A stretch of 64,000 nt of DNA, taken from assembly GCA_015709495.1 (NCBI GenBank), contig CP054189.1, forward strand, positions 2,418,001 to 2,482,000. The letters run 5' to 3'. This DNA is from Chthonomonadaceae bacterium. Its GTDB lineage: Bacteria; Armatimonadota; Fimbriimonadia; Fimbriimonadales; Fimbriimonadaceae. The first letter of the stretch is position 1. Each line of letters opens with the position of its first letter. Position numbers and translations under genes: made by a program. Below the pieces are notes generated by a model that ran no database searches, was not told the DNA's origin, and was given only the letters and a program-made list of their open reading frames with translations. This document shows positions 16,389 through 25,335 of the stretch, piece by piece.

Positions 16389-17219
16389 ATGAGACGAAGT
16401 ATTGGAAGGGGACTTAGTCAACTGCTTTCAGAGCGTGAGGAAGTTCAGCTCATGCAGGTTCCGCTCGACCAGATACGCGCCAATCCCCGTCAACCGCGAA
16501 GCATTTTCGATGACGAGTCGCTGGCCGAACTCACCGAGTCGGTGCGGCGCGTGGGGGTATTGCAGCCGATCGTCCTACGCAAGATAGCGGAGGACCGATT
16601 CGAAATCGTGGCGGGCGAGAGGCGGTTTCGAGCGGCCCAACGGGCAGAACTGGCGGCGATTCCGGCCGTCGTGCGGTCCGCGAGTTCGCAGGCCGCTTTT
16701 GAGATGGCGCTCGTCGAGAACATCCAGCGGGAAGACATCTCCCCGATCGACAAGGCGCACGCCTACAGGCGGCTCATGGACGAGTTCGGATTGAGCCAGG
16801 AGGAGGTTGCGATCCGCGTGGGCAAGACCCGCTCCGCGGTCGCCAATACGATTCGGCTTCTGAAATTGCCGCAGCGCATTCAAGACGCTCTGATCCTTGG
16901 GACGCTCACGGAGGCTCATGGAAGAGCGTTGCTGTCCTTCGGTGAGCCTGCGGTTCAACTCGCGCTGTTCGAGAGGATCCTCAAGACGGGTATGACTGTG
17001 GCCGCGCTGGAAGCCTTGGCGAAGGAGGCGGCTCCGAAAGGCCGAAAGAAGCGAGAATTGGACGACCCCCACTGGGAGCGGATCGAATCGGGCCTGCGCG
17101 AGACGCTCGGTGCGCCCGTTTCGTTGAGCCGCAAGGGTAAGGGCGGAAGGATCACCATCGAATTCTTTTCCGACGACGAACTGACCCGGATTCTCGACGC
17201 CGTGGGGGTGCAGATATGA
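16389..17219 (+). CDS. parB: ParB-family chromosome partition protein
   Basis: A 276-residue ParB/Spo0J: N-terminal RRSIGRGLSQLL, the CTP-binding box GERRFRAAQ at 76-84, ALVENIQREDISPIDKA, a helix-turn-helix (SQEEVAIRVGKTRSAVANTIRLLKLP), and a C-terminal dimerisation segment ending in RITIEFFSDDELTRIL. ParB loads at parS as a CTP-gated clamp and recruits SMC. No parA gene is adjacent and no parS-like palindrome was noticed. It overlaps the next gene by 4 bp. Confidence 0.93.
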   Translation: MRRSIGRGLSQLLSEREEVQLMQVPLDQIRANPRQPRSIFDDESLAELTESVRRVGVLQPIVLRKIAEDRFEIVAGERRFRAAQRAELAAIPAVVRSASSQAAFEMALVENIQREDISPIDKAHAYRRLMDEFGLSQEEVAIRVGKTRSAVANTIRLLKLPQRIQDALILGTLTEAHGRALLSFGEPAVQLALFERILKTGMTVAALEALAKEAAPKGRKKRELDDPHWERIESGLRETLGAPVSLSRKGKGGRITIEFFSDDELTRILDAVGVQI

Positions 17220-18103
17220 CAGTCGGCGCCGTCAGTTGGAAGGTGCGAAGAATCCAAGACGCCGAGGAGTTCTTCGCCCACTTCGAGCAACTTGCGCGGG
17301 ACGCCAAGGGGCGCGGCTGCGAACTGCTCGTGTTTCCCGAACTCATTGCTTTGGAGTTGCTCGCCCTCGACGAGACGGTCGCTGAGCGGGATGTCCCGCA
17401 GAACCTTGCACCCCATTCGGAGGCCTGGGAGGACCTCGCCATCCACCTTGCCGACGAACTCGATATGCTGATCGTCGCCGGAAGTTGGTTGGTCGAAGAG
17501 GAGTCTGGATTTTCGAACACGGCCTTCATCGCGTACCCTTCGCGAACGGAGTTTCAGGGAGCCGACGGTACGCTCGTGGCGGGCGACTATCAGACTAAAG
17601 TACAGGGGACCGCCTACGAGAAGGAGGTATGGTCTCTCGTTCCGGGCAAGGGCCTGCAACGCCTTTTGGACGGGCGGATCGGGGTGACGATCTGCTACGA
17701 CGCCGAGTTTCCCGAAGCCGCCAGAGCGCTTGCGGGGTCGGGCGCTGAAGTGATTTGCGTTCCTTCTTACACCGAAAAGCCGCACGGATTCGAGCGGGTG
17801 AGAAACTGCTGCCTGGCCCGCGCAACGGAGAACCAGGTCTTCGTCCTTCATTCGGCTCTCGTGGGCGGTCTGGGGCGTGAGCCGGTGGTCTCGGCGGCCG
17901 GAACGAGCGCGATCATTGCGCCGAGCTTCGAGCCTTTCCCTTGCCCGGCGATTCTCGACGAAACCCGCCCCGGCGAAGAGGGGATCGCGGTCGCCACGCT
18001 CGACTTCCATGCTTTACGCGAGTGTCGAGAACGCGGCGCAGTCCGGCCCTGGCAAGACTCCCGAGGGGCGACCTGGCAGCTTCTTGAATCGCCGTGGCGA
18101 TAG
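17216..18103 (+). CDS. Nitrilase-superfamily carbon-nitrogen hydrolase
   Basis: A 295-residue protein with the nitrilase catalytic triad in the right order: Glu42 (VFPEL), Lys128 (YQTKVQ) and Cys160 (TICYDAEFPE). It probably hydrolyses an amide such as an omega-amide, carbamoyl compound or acyl-amide in the cytoplasm; the exact substrate is not readable. Its ATG overlaps the parB stop (ATGA), so the two are co-translated. It converges with pstB, with only 7 bp between stop codons. Confidence 0.9.
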   Translation: MTVGAVSWKVRRIQDAEEFFAHFEQLARDAKGRGCELLVFPELIALELLALDETVAERDVPQNLAPHSEAWEDLAIHLADELDMLIVAGSWLVEEESGFSNTAFIAYPSRTEFQGADGTLVAGDYQTKVQGTAYEKEVWSLVPGKGLQRLLDGRIGVTICYDAEFPEAARALAGSGAEVICVPSYTEKPHGFERVRNCCLARATENQVFVLHSALVGGLGREPVVSAAGTSAIIAPSFEPFPCPAILDETRPGEEGIAVATLDFHALRECRERGAVRPWQDSRGATWQLLESPWR

Positions 18104-18110
18104 TCGGCGT

Positions 18111-18911
18111 TTATCCGAAGATTCCAGCCACGTAGTCCCGCATCTCTGCTGTCCCAGGGTTTCCGAAGACCTCGCCTGCGGCGCCCCTTTCGACGAGCCT
18201 CCCGTCGAGGAACATGACCACTTCGTCGCTTACTCGTCGAGCTTGTTGAAGGTTATGCGTAACCATCACGATCGTATGGGAATGGACAAGCCTCTGAATC
18301 AACTGCTCGACCACGGCAGAGCTGGCTGGGTCGAGGGCGCTGCAGGGTTCGTCCATGAGCAGAATCTTGGGCCGCACCGCAAGCGAGCGCGCGATGCACA
18401 ACCGCTGTTGTTGCCCCCCAGAAAGTTCAAGGGCGCTCTTTCTCCGCCAAACGTCTTTGACCTCGTGCCACAGTCCGGCTTCTTCGAGCGCGGCCTGGGC
18501 GAACTCTTCCAACTTCGCGCGCTTCATTCCGTAGTGGAGCCGAAGGGCCATCGCCACGTTCTCGAAAATCGTCATCGGGAAAGGGTTGGGACGCTGAAAC
18601 ACCATGCCAACCCTCCGCCTCAGCTTCATTAGGTCGACTCCGCGGGCGTAGGCGTCGATTCCGTCCACGATTACCGATCCTTGAACCCTTGCAGTGGGAA
18701 TCAGGTCGTTCATTCGGTTAAGGCAACGAAGGAAGCTACTCTTTCCGCAGCCGCTCGGGCCGATAAGGGAGGTCACCCTGTAACCTGGAACCTTCAAGGA
18801 GATGTCCCGCAAAGCTTGGTGATCGCGATAGAAAAGGTTCAATCCTTCTACGGAGATCGCGCCAGTGCTCTCCTGGTCTTCTGAGGCCACAACGGCGGGC
18901 GAGGCTACCAT
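18111..18911 (-). CDS. pstB: Phosphate ABC transporter ATPase PstB
   Basis: A 266-residue ABC ATPase. Walker A is GPSGCGKSS (51-59), the Q-loop lies in VGMVFQRPNPFPMTI, the signature is LSGGQQQR, Walker B is ILLMDEP, and the switch histidine is in MVTHNLQQA. FQRPNPFPM and CLNRMNDLI are typical of PstB. It powers high-affinity phosphate import through PstA/PstC. The ATG at 18911 was chosen because it overlaps the pstA stop by 7 bp; the longer frame lies inside pstA. No phoU follows it in this window. Confidence 0.95.
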   Translation of the reverse strand: MVASPAVVASEDQESTGAISVEGLNLFYRDHQALRDISLKVPGYRVTSLIGPSGCGKSSFLRCLNRMNDLIPTARVQGSVIVDGIDAYARGVDLMKLRRRVGMVFQRPNPFPMTIFENVAMALRLHYGMKRAKLEEFAQAALEEAGLWHEVKDVWRRKSALELSGGQQQRLCIARSLAVRPKILLMDEPCSALDPASSAVVEQLIQRLVHSHTIVMVTHNLQQARRVSDEVVMFLDGRLVERGAAGEVFGNPGTAEMRDYVAGIFG

Positions 18912-19813
18912 TGCCGTTTGCCCCGCGTGCGGGACCGCGCGATGATTGCCATCAGATTGACGAGCAACACCAGTGCCATAAGTACGAAGCATGTTCCCCA
19001 TATGATCTTCTCCGGAATCACGCCGCCTTGCCGATAGCCTTCCGCGAGGTGATACGGCAAATTGGCGACAGGTCTCTTGAGAGTCTCCCAAGAGAGCGTC
19101 AGTTTCTCAGTCGAGTAATACAGGCCGGCCGTGAGCAGGATGGGCGGAGCCTCGCCCGCAGCACGACCCGCAGCCAGCACAAGGCCAGTTAGAATGCCCG
19201 GCAGGGCGCCGGGTAGCAGTATTTTTCGTATCACTTGCCAACGAGAGAGCCCTAAGCCGACCCCAGCCTCAGCAAATGAGTGGGGGACGGTCCGAATCGC
19301 CTGTTCCGTGGTGAGCGCCACTACGGGAACCGACATGATCGCGAGCGTCAGCCACCCCGCGATTAAGCTGAATCCAATTCCCATCTTCAGGACAAAGATC
19401 GCGAGGCCGAACAGCCCGAATACAATCGAAGGCGTCCCAGCAAGGGTCATCACGAGAACCCGGACGGCCTGGCCAACGCGGTTCTCTTTGAGGTATTCCG
19501 CCATCCAAATACCGGAAGCGATGCCTAAGACGGGTGCAAGAACGAGGGTGCCGAGAAGCAAGAGGATCGACCCGCGAATCATAGGCCAAATGCCACCAGC
19601 AGACATTCCGTCTACGGGAGGTTCACTGAGAAAGGCCCAATCGATGGCAGGAAGCCCTTTGGCCACGACGATCCCGATGACGCCCGAAGCCACTGCAACG
19701 GCAAGCCCGATCGCCCCGTACGCCAAGATCCCAAGGAGCAGGCCCCTCGACTTTCGAGTCGGAGTGCGTCGTTGCGCGAGCCTTTCGAGCTGAGAGGCGG
19801 TTAGCTCCGCCAT
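18905..19813 (-). CDS. pstA: Phosphate permease PstA
   Basis: A 302-residue inner-membrane permease with six hydrophobic spans and the EAA-type coupling loop in HSFAEAGVGLGLSRWQVIRKILLPGALPGI. The segment GRAAGEAPPILLTAG is diagnostic for PstA. The start is ATG 19813, which overlaps the pstC stop by 13 bp and begins MAELTASQLERL. It pairs with PstC to form the phosphate channel. Confidence 0.95.
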   Translation of the reverse strand: MAELTASQLERLAQRRTPTRKSRGLLLGILAYGAIGLAVAVASGVIGIVVAKGLPAIDWAFLSEPPVDGMSAGGIWPMIRGSILLLLGTLVLAPVLGIASGIWMAEYLKENRVGQAVRVLVMTLAGTPSIVFGLFGLAIFVLKMGIGFSLIAGWLTLAIMSVPVVALTTEQAIRTVPHSFAEAGVGLGLSRWQVIRKILLPGALPGILTGLVLAAGRAAGEAPPILLTAGLYYSTEKLTLSWETLKRPVANLPYHLAEGYRQGGVIPEKIIWGTCFVLMALVLLVNLMAIIARSRTRGKRQW

Positions 19814-21273
19814 GCCTTCCTCCGAATCAGCGAATATCCGACAACGTTCAAGAGCATGGTGAGGGCGAACAGGAGCACCCCTATCAGGAACAGATATCCG
19901 TACTGGACGCCTTCGAAATCCACGTTCGCCATCTCGATCGCGATAGTGTCCGGGATGCCCCTTGCGGGCCCTACCAGGGAACTGGCAGCGCTCGAAACGT
20001 TGTCCAGCCGGGGCCAAGTGGCAGTTCCTCCGCTGAGGATCCAGAGGATCATGGTCTCTCCCACGGCTCGCGAGAACCCAAGAAGGACCGCTGCCACGAT
20101 TCCCACCTTCGCCGCAGGCAGCAGCACCTTTCGGATCACTTCTGAGCGTTCCAGGCCCAACGCAAACCCGCCTTCCTTGAGCGAGCGTGGCACGGCACCC
20201 AGAGCATCCTCCGCCACAGTAACAACCGTCGGGAGAATCAAGACCCCGAGAACGAGCCCACAGGTCAAAAGGTTGCGGCCTGACTCCATGCGCAGTGCCG
20301 ATCCAACGAGCGACATGAGCCAGGGCGCGAGCATCATGAGTCCCAAATATGCGAGCACGACGGTGGGCACGCTCAACAACAGTTCCACGGTGGACTTGAG
20401 CAAATGCCGAAGTCGCTTCGAGGCAAATTCGCTCACGAATACGGCGCAAAGCACCCCAAATGGCACGGCCACCCCCAGTGCGATGAGAGTCATTGTCGCA
20501 GTTCCGAACAGGAGAGGAAGGATTCCGAACCTAGCGTACGCGCCTGTCGGAGACCAATGCGTCGAGGTGAGCTGACCCAATACAGCGCTAACCTGAGATG
20601 TTCCTTTTGGCCTCAGCGCCTGCACCTCCAAGACATAGCCGTCCACCCTCTCAGAGTCCGAATGGGCAATCCATGTGGGAATCCTAATGCTCCCCGACGG
20701 CTGCTTCTTCAGGTCCACTTCGAACGGTTCGAGTTCGATGCCAGTAGGCACTCGCGCCAACCGTAGGCGGAGGTCGTACGGACAATCGTTCGGGAGGAAG
20801 CCTGCGTCGGGTTCCCACCGAACGCGCATCTCCTTTCCAGCGTGTTCCGGAGTTGCAAAGACATAGAGTCGAATGGAATGGCCCGATCCGATTTCGGAAG
20901 GGCGTCTCCAATCGTCGCGCCGGGCTTCGTTAGCCTGGAGATTGCTTTCAGGAAGCGTGCAGGTGGCTGCCGTTGCAACCCCTGAAAGCTCCTCCAAGGT
21001 TGGCGCGAAGACGTCGAGCTCCATTTCATCCAGGCCCTCGCCTCCGTCGGGGTGCGCTCCCACGAAGCTTGCATAGGGGCTGAATGCTACGCTTTCGCCA
21101 GCGTAGGCACCCGGCGATTCAGCTACGATGCGATAGCCAAACGGAAACTCCGCGTTGAACGCATAACGTGATTCCAGAGCCAAAAAGAGGAAGACAAGGC
21201 AAACTGTACAAGCTACGATCAGGCCACAAACAATGACCGTGCGCTCGATCAGCCACTCCTTAAACTTCCTCAT
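19801..21273 (-). CDS. pstC: Phosphate permease PstC with large extracytoplasmic insert
   Basis: A 490-residue protein. The C-terminal half (from about 248) is an ordinary PstC with the coupling loop SLKEGGFALGLERSEVIRKVLLPAA and GFSRAVGETMI. Before it is a first membrane span (12-32) and then about 210 residues (35-245) with no hydrophobic span, which must lie outside the membrane. Standard PstC proteins are about 290-340 residues and lack this domain. It has Cys pairs and beta-rich stretches (RLYVFATPEHAGKEMRVRWEP). It might dock PstS or sense phosphate, but that is inference. Confidence 0.93.
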   Translation of the reverse strand: MRKFKEWLIERTVIVCGLIVACTVCLVFLFLALESRYAFNAEFPFGYRIVAESPGAYAGESVAFSPYASFVGAHPDGGEGLDEMELDVFAPTLEELSGVATAATCTLPESNLQANEARRDDWRRPSEIGSGHSIRLYVFATPEHAGKEMRVRWEPDAGFLPNDCPYDLRLRLARVPTGIELEPFEVDLKKQPSGSIRIPTWIAHSDSERVDGYVLEVQALRPKGTSQVSAVLGQLTSTHWSPTGAYARFGILPLLFGTATMTLIALGVAVPFGVLCAVFVSEFASKRLRHLLKSTVELLLSVPTVVLAYLGLMMLAPWLMSLVGSALRMESGRNLLTCGLVLGVLILPTVVTVAEDALGAVPRSLKEGGFALGLERSEVIRKVLLPAAKVGIVAAVLLGFSRAVGETMILWILSGGTATWPRLDNVSSAASSLVGPARGIPDTIAIEMANVDFEGVQYGYLFLIGVLLFALTMLLNVVGYSLIRRKAWRS

Positions 21274-21322
21274 GGCAGGGGAAAGGGGGATCGTCCTGCC
21301 GAGATTCCCCCTTGATCCGTTC

Positions 21323-22156
21323 TTACTTCAGCGAGTAGTATCCGACCAGCTCAACGACCTGCTGTCCCTGTGGCGACAAGGCGTAGTCGATGAAGGTCTT
21401 CGTATCGCCCCCTGGTTTGCCGTTCGTGTAGTAGTAAAGATAACGCCAGATCGGGTACTTCTTTCCCCGGACGTTTTCCTCGGTGGGTTCGATCGGGGCG
21501 ACGCCATCTTTCGGGGCTACCGGGATGATTTTGATTCCAGGGCGGTTCTTGAAATACGCCACTCCGCCATAGGCGATCCCGCCGGTGGTCCGGCCCACTT
21601 CTCGAGCCTCTTCGCTCGTCGAAGGCAAGAACCTTACGTTGGGCCCCCAGTTCTGATTCTTGAGAACGTTTTGCTGGAAGAACCCATACGTTCCGGAGTT
21701 GCTGTCGCGGCTGAACACAGTGATCGGAGAGTTCGATCCTCCGACCTGGCTCCAGTTAGTGATCTGGCCGATGTAGATTCGGCGCAACTGGTCCATCGTG
21801 AGGGATTTGACGCTGTTGCTTGCGTTCACGCATATCGCTAGCCCGTCGAGCGCGACCGGGATTTCGTTCACGATTGAGCCGCGGCTTCGGGCGCTCCGCT
21901 TTTCGCTTTCCTTCATGGGCCGAGACGCGGCGCAGATGTTCGTCACGCCATTGATGAACGCCTTGATGCCGATGCTCGAGCCGCCTCCCGTGACCGCGAT
22001 GGCAATGCTGGGGTGCGTCTTGCCGAATTCCTCGGCCCATCGCTGGTTCAGGATGAGGAGCGTGTCCGATCCCTTGATACTTACGGTGCCCAAAGCAGGG
22101 GACGCAATCCCTCCGCCTCCGATCGCCAAGACGCAACTAAGTGTGCTAATGATCAT
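21323..22156 (-). CDS. pstS: Phosphate-binding protein PstS
   Basis: A 277-residue substrate-binding protein with a signal peptide. Phosphate-site segments are visible: VSIKGSDTLL, TGGGSSIGIKAFINGVTNICAASRPM, and SRDSNSGTYGFF. No lipobox cysteine is obvious, so it is probably a free periplasmic protein. AAGGAG is placed well before the ATG. It follows the porin by 42 bp and precedes pstC by 49 bp in the same operon. Confidence 0.95.
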   Translation of the reverse strand: MIISTLSCVLAIGGGGIASPALGTVSIKGSDTLLILNQRWAEEFGKTHPSIAIAVTGGGSSIGIKAFINGVTNICAASRPMKESEKRSARSRGSIVNEIPVALDGLAICVNASNSVKSLTMDQLRRIYIGQITNWSQVGGSNSPITVFSRDSNSGTYGFFQQNVLKNQNWGPNVRFLPSTSEEAREVGRTTGGIAYGGVAYFKNRPGIKIIPVAPKDGVAPIEPTEENVRGKKYPIWRYLYYYTNGKPGGDTKTFIDYALSPQGQQVVELVGYYSLK

Positions 22157-22198
22157 TTGTCCAAGTTCTCCTTATTGAGATGCTGTCATGCCCTTGAG

Positions 22199-23713
22199 CT
22201 ACAGCTTGAGCTGCACTCTCAGAGTCGTCACGTTGTTCTTCCTATCGAAACCTTGCTCTTTCGAAACCTCGTGGGCGAACACCAGTTTCGCTCCCGGATT
22301 CAGATAGTGGATGTACGACAGACCGTATCCTGTTACGTTGTCGTTGACCTTGTATCCAGGGTCGAAGAACTCATAGCGAAACGCCAGAGTGTTTCGATAG
22401 TTCAAGTTGTAAGAAGCGATGATGTGGTAGCCCTTGACGTTCGACTGGGCAAGGGAGACGGGAACGCTGGATGAGATCGTCGGCACCCGGTCCTTGCCAA
22501 ACATCGCCTCGGCACGAAGGGTCAGCTTGGGATCAAGGAAACCAACTACGACACCGTCGATGAAGATGTATTGACGATCCGCCTTGCTCGTTGCCGGCAC
22601 GATCGTGTTCTTAACTTCACCTGGATCGACGATCTTGTCTCCGTTGAGGTCGGTCCATGAGGTGATCGTGCTGGCAGGAGTGCCCGGACGCTCCCCAGCG
22701 AACCCGCTAATGCCAACTTCGTAGGTTTCCGATGAGTGGCGCAAGCCCGCGGACATCGCCATGGTAGTTCCGATGGGGTTCCGATAGCTTGCAAGCGCAG
22801 TTTGCTGAGGGTCGGCCACTGTGAGCGCGTTCCACACGCCGAGTGTGGCCCACGTGCCCCCCCCGAGTCCGTGAGTCAAGTACGCGCCCCTTCCCCGCTC
22901 GCCTGCGAACATCGTTCGGTTATAGAGCGCCCTTTCCGGAAACTCCCGCTCGCTGGAAGACCTCTCAAGCTCGTAACCCAGCGGCAAGGCGATCTGACCG
23001 GCCTGCACGCTCGTTCCAACTTCGACATCCGACTTGATGATGTCGTACTTCAGGATCGCGTCCTTCAACTCCGCTGAGGTTCGGGTCGAACCTGACGACA
23101 CGTCGAACGACAGTTTCATGGAAGTCTTGCTGTCGATCTTGTTGGTGGTCCCCATACGGAATCGGCGCATAGCGAACCCATCTGGGTTCGTGCGATTGCT
23201 TCCCCCTAAGGAGTTCGGCCCCTCCTGCGTGTCGGTGAATTGAAATTGGACGTAATTGCTCCACTTTCCGCGCTTGAGATCTTCAATGTCGTAAGCCATG
23301 ATTGGCAGCGCCTCGTTCTGGCCCTCGATCCACCCCAAGATTCCTTCGATTTCTCGCTGAATCTGCTGCATCATGTCGCGGATCTCCTGCAACTGCTGCA
23401 CCATCTCCTTCATCAGCGCCAGAGCTTCTTCGCTTGCGGTGAGCTTCCCGCTCGACGCCAATTCGCCGATCGCCTTGGTGGCCTCCGCGGCCCTCTTCTC
23501 CAGTGCTTCCAAGAACTTCGTTCGTTCTTGCAGTTGCTGGCTGGCCCATTGCACTTGCCCGGGATCGCGCTCCTTTTGCTGCTTCTTTGCGGGCGGCAAC
23601 AGAATGATCGTGCCCTTCTCCTTCTGACCGGAGTCTTGGGCGTGGGCTCCTACGATTAGGAGACCTGCGGCTGCTACTGCCGCAATCTCCCTAAGGGTTC
23701 GACTTCTATTCAA
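22199..23713 (-). CDS. Phosphate-selective porin (OprO/OprP-like) with coiled coil
   Basis: A 504-residue outer-membrane protein. It has a signal peptide (LREIAAVAAAGLLIVGAHAQ), then a long Glu/Gln/Lys-rich coiled coil (about 45-125), then a beta-barrel with repeated amphipathic strands and FRYEFFDPGYKV and VFAHEVSKEQGF near the C-terminus. A D-x-N-x-D calcium-like loop (DLNGDKIVDPGE) lies in the barrel. It is first in the pst operon, which argues for phosphate uptake across the outer membrane. The coiled coil may tether the barrel to peptidoglycan, as in Omp-alpha/SLH-type porins, but there is no SLH domain. Confidence 0.85.
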   Translation of the reverse strand: MNRSRTLREIAAVAAAGLLIVGAHAQDSGQKEKGTIILLPPAKKQQKERDPGQVQWASQQLQERTKFLEALEKRAAEATKAIGELASSGKLTASEEALALMKEMVQQLQEIRDMMQQIQREIEGILGWIEGQNEALPIMAYDIEDLKRGKWSNYVQFQFTDTQEGPNSLGGSNRTNPDGFAMRRFRMGTTNKIDSKTSMKLSFDVSSGSTRTSAELKDAILKYDIIKSDVEVGTSVQAGQIALPLGYELERSSSEREFPERALYNRTMFAGERGRGAYLTHGLGGGTWATLGVWNALTVADPQQTALASYRNPIGTTMAMSAGLRHSSETYEVGISGFAGERPGTPASTITSWTDLNGDKIVDPGEVKNTIVPATSKADRQYIFIDGVVVGFLDPKLTLRAEAMFGKDRVPTISSSVPVSLAQSNVKGYHIIASYNLNYRNTLAFRYEFFDPGYKVNDNVTGYGLSYIHYLNPGAKLVFAHEVSKEQGFDRKNNVTTLRVQLKL

Positions 23714-23771
23714 CCTTCCTCCCTATTGCCGACATTCCGGCAATGCCCAACCAGGTGGGTCAGGACGGATG

Positions 23772-23824
23772 GTGATAGAGACTTGCTAAAGGGCGATTAA
23801 CTTCCCATTAACTCGTCATTAAGA
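23772..23824 (-). promoter_or_regulatory. Pho-box-like operator and -10 box of porin-pst operon
   Basis: Three copies of a TTAAT-type unit (on the plus strand ATTAACT at 23796 and 23807, and ATTAAGA at 23818) repeat with an exact 11-bp period, the hallmark of PhoB/PhoP binding sites. On the minus strand the array is followed after 18 bp by TATCAC (23777-23772), a fair -10 box. This is the layout of PhoB-activated promoters, where the last repeat replaces the -35 element. The porin start codon is 59 bp further downstream. Confidence 0.7.
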
Positions 23825-23843
23825 ATTGCGTGGCGAACTCGTG

Positions 23844-24251
23844 CTAAGGAACAGCACCCGACCCCACAATGGCTTCGGCCTCGATCTCGAGCCGCCATTG
23901 CTCTTCGAGCAACTTCGCAACCACGATCAGCGTCGAGGCGGGCTGGATGGCGCCGAACGCTTCGGCATGAGCCTGGCAAACTGCCGGGTAATCGAGCCGA
24001 TCCACGATGTAAATGCGCGTTCTCACCACGTCTTCAAGCCGCGCTCCCAGGCCTTCGAGGGCTTGGCGAATGATCTCGATGCACCTGAGGGCTTGGCCGT
24101 AAGGGTCTCCGGGGCAAGCGACGCGGCCATCCTCCCCGATCGGGGCGCTGCCGCTCACGTACACCATGTCGTTCACGCGAACGGCCCTCGCAAAGCCGAC
24201 GACCGCCTCATAAGGAGACGGGCCGTGATACAACCTGCGCTCGTAGCCCAT
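23844..24251 (-). CDS. RidA-family enamine/imine deaminase
   Basis: A 135-residue Rid-superfamily protein: YGPSPYEAVVGFARAVRV-type N-terminus, VYVSGSAPIGEDG, QALRCIEIIRQALEGLG, and the VVRTRIYIVDRLDYPAV segment containing the Arg that binds the imino-acid carboxylate in RidA. Trimeric family members hydrolyse reactive 2-aminoacrylate-type intermediates. It is the gene after the WD40-like gene on the same strand, with 43 bp between. Confidence 0.88.
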   Translation of the reverse strand: MGYERRLYHGPSPYEAVVGFARAVRVNDMVYVSGSAPIGEDGRVACPGDPYGQALRCIEIIRQALEGLGARLEDVVRTRIYIVDRLDYPAVCQAHAEAFGAIQPASTLIVVAKLLEEQWRLEIEAEAIVGSGAVP

Positions 24252-24294
24252 ACGGAAGAATTCTGCGACGGCGGCGTGCCTTCCTTCGTGGTTT

Positions 24295-25221
24295 CTAAGG
24301 CTCCGCCCGGCGCGCCAAGTCCCAATGCCGGACCACCCCGTCGTCGGAGCCCGTCACGACCGCGCCGGTCCAAGGCTCGAACTGAGCCGACAGAATCCTC
24401 GCTCCGGGAACGAACAGAAGCGCTTCGATTTCACCGTTCACCGACCGGACTGTGACCCCTTTCGACTCCCCAGTAACCACGCGACCGCCGTCTGCCGACA
24501 CAGCAAGGATCGGGAGCGAAGGGCCAACAGGAAACGCGGCGATCGGCGAAAGATCGGCGAGACTCCACGCCGATACCGATCGCAACGTGCGAATGAATGC
24601 AGTGTTGGACGCTGGCGAGACCGCAAGGGCAGTGACCACGTCGTCGGGTTCGAAGCCCGCGATCCGAACCCGCAAGTCGATGTCCCACACGCCAACCTTT
24701 CGGCCGTCCGTCCCCAAAAACTGCCTGCCACCCGGCAACATGACGAACCGAAGCGGGGCGTCGTTTTCGTAAGCCAGCGACCTCACTTTGCCTTCTGGGT
24801 CGATCCATTGCAAGTGCCCCGAGTCGTAGGAGGCGAGGAGACTGCCTTCCGAGGTAAGGCCGAGCGCGAACGGACTGGAACGGATAAACCCCCATACACG
24901 CGGACCGCTCGCTCGCCAAACGACCGAGAGGCTCGAAAGATCGACGCAGCAAACGTGCCGCCCCACGGCGCAGAACGCATGGGTCCCCTCGGGGTGGAGC
25001 ACGATGCTCCGCACCCGTCCGTTGAGCGAGGGAAGGTCATACCATCGTAACAGATCGACCTTGCCTTCCGGTTGCGACTCGCCGAACACCCTCACCCGGA
25101 GGGCGAGGTCCCCGGCGATCCACCGCTTTCGAGGCGCGTCTGGCTCCAGCAGCCGGACCCCTGCGCCGTTCCGGCTCGATAGAACGGTCGGGTGAAGCTG
25201 GTCACGGGTTGATCGGGACAT
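24295..25221 (-). CDS. WD40-like beta-propeller protein
   Basis: A 308-residue soluble protein made of repeated four-strand units ending in W-D or equivalent (VGVWDIDLRVRIAGF, VSAWSLADLSPIAAF, and the C-terminal GSDDGVVRHWDLA). About five to six blades can be traced. No signal peptide or enzyme motif is seen. WD40 propellers are interaction scaffolds. The ribosome-binding site is weak. The antisense frame over this gene is a shadow. Confidence 0.75.
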   Translation of the reverse strand: MSRSTRDQLHPTVLSSRNGAGVRLLEPDAPRKRWIAGDLALRVRVFGESQPEGKVDLLRWYDLPSLNGRVRSIVLHPEGTHAFCAVGRHVCCVDLSSLSVVWRASGPRVWGFIRSSPFALGLTSEGSLLASYDSGHLQWIDPEGKVRSLAYENDAPLRFVMLPGGRQFLGTDGRKVGVWDIDLRVRIAGFEPDDVVTALAVSPASNTAFIRTLRSVSAWSLADLSPIAAFPVGPSLPILAVSADGGRVVTGESKGVTVRSVNGEIEALLFVPGARILSAQFEPWTGAVVTGSDDGVVRHWDLARRAEP

Positions 25222-25335
25222 CGTGCTTGCCTTCCAGACGCGATGCTCTACGCCGCGCCTACAACATCCTACGTCGCAAGGGCGCTCGACGATACATCAA
25301 AAGCGGAGGGTTAGCTCGCGCGGTCTTTGAAACGC

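Noticed and set aside
24325-25050. A 241-codon plus-strand open frame
   Set aside because: It is antisense to the WD40-like gene and has Arg/Pro-rich shadow composition.
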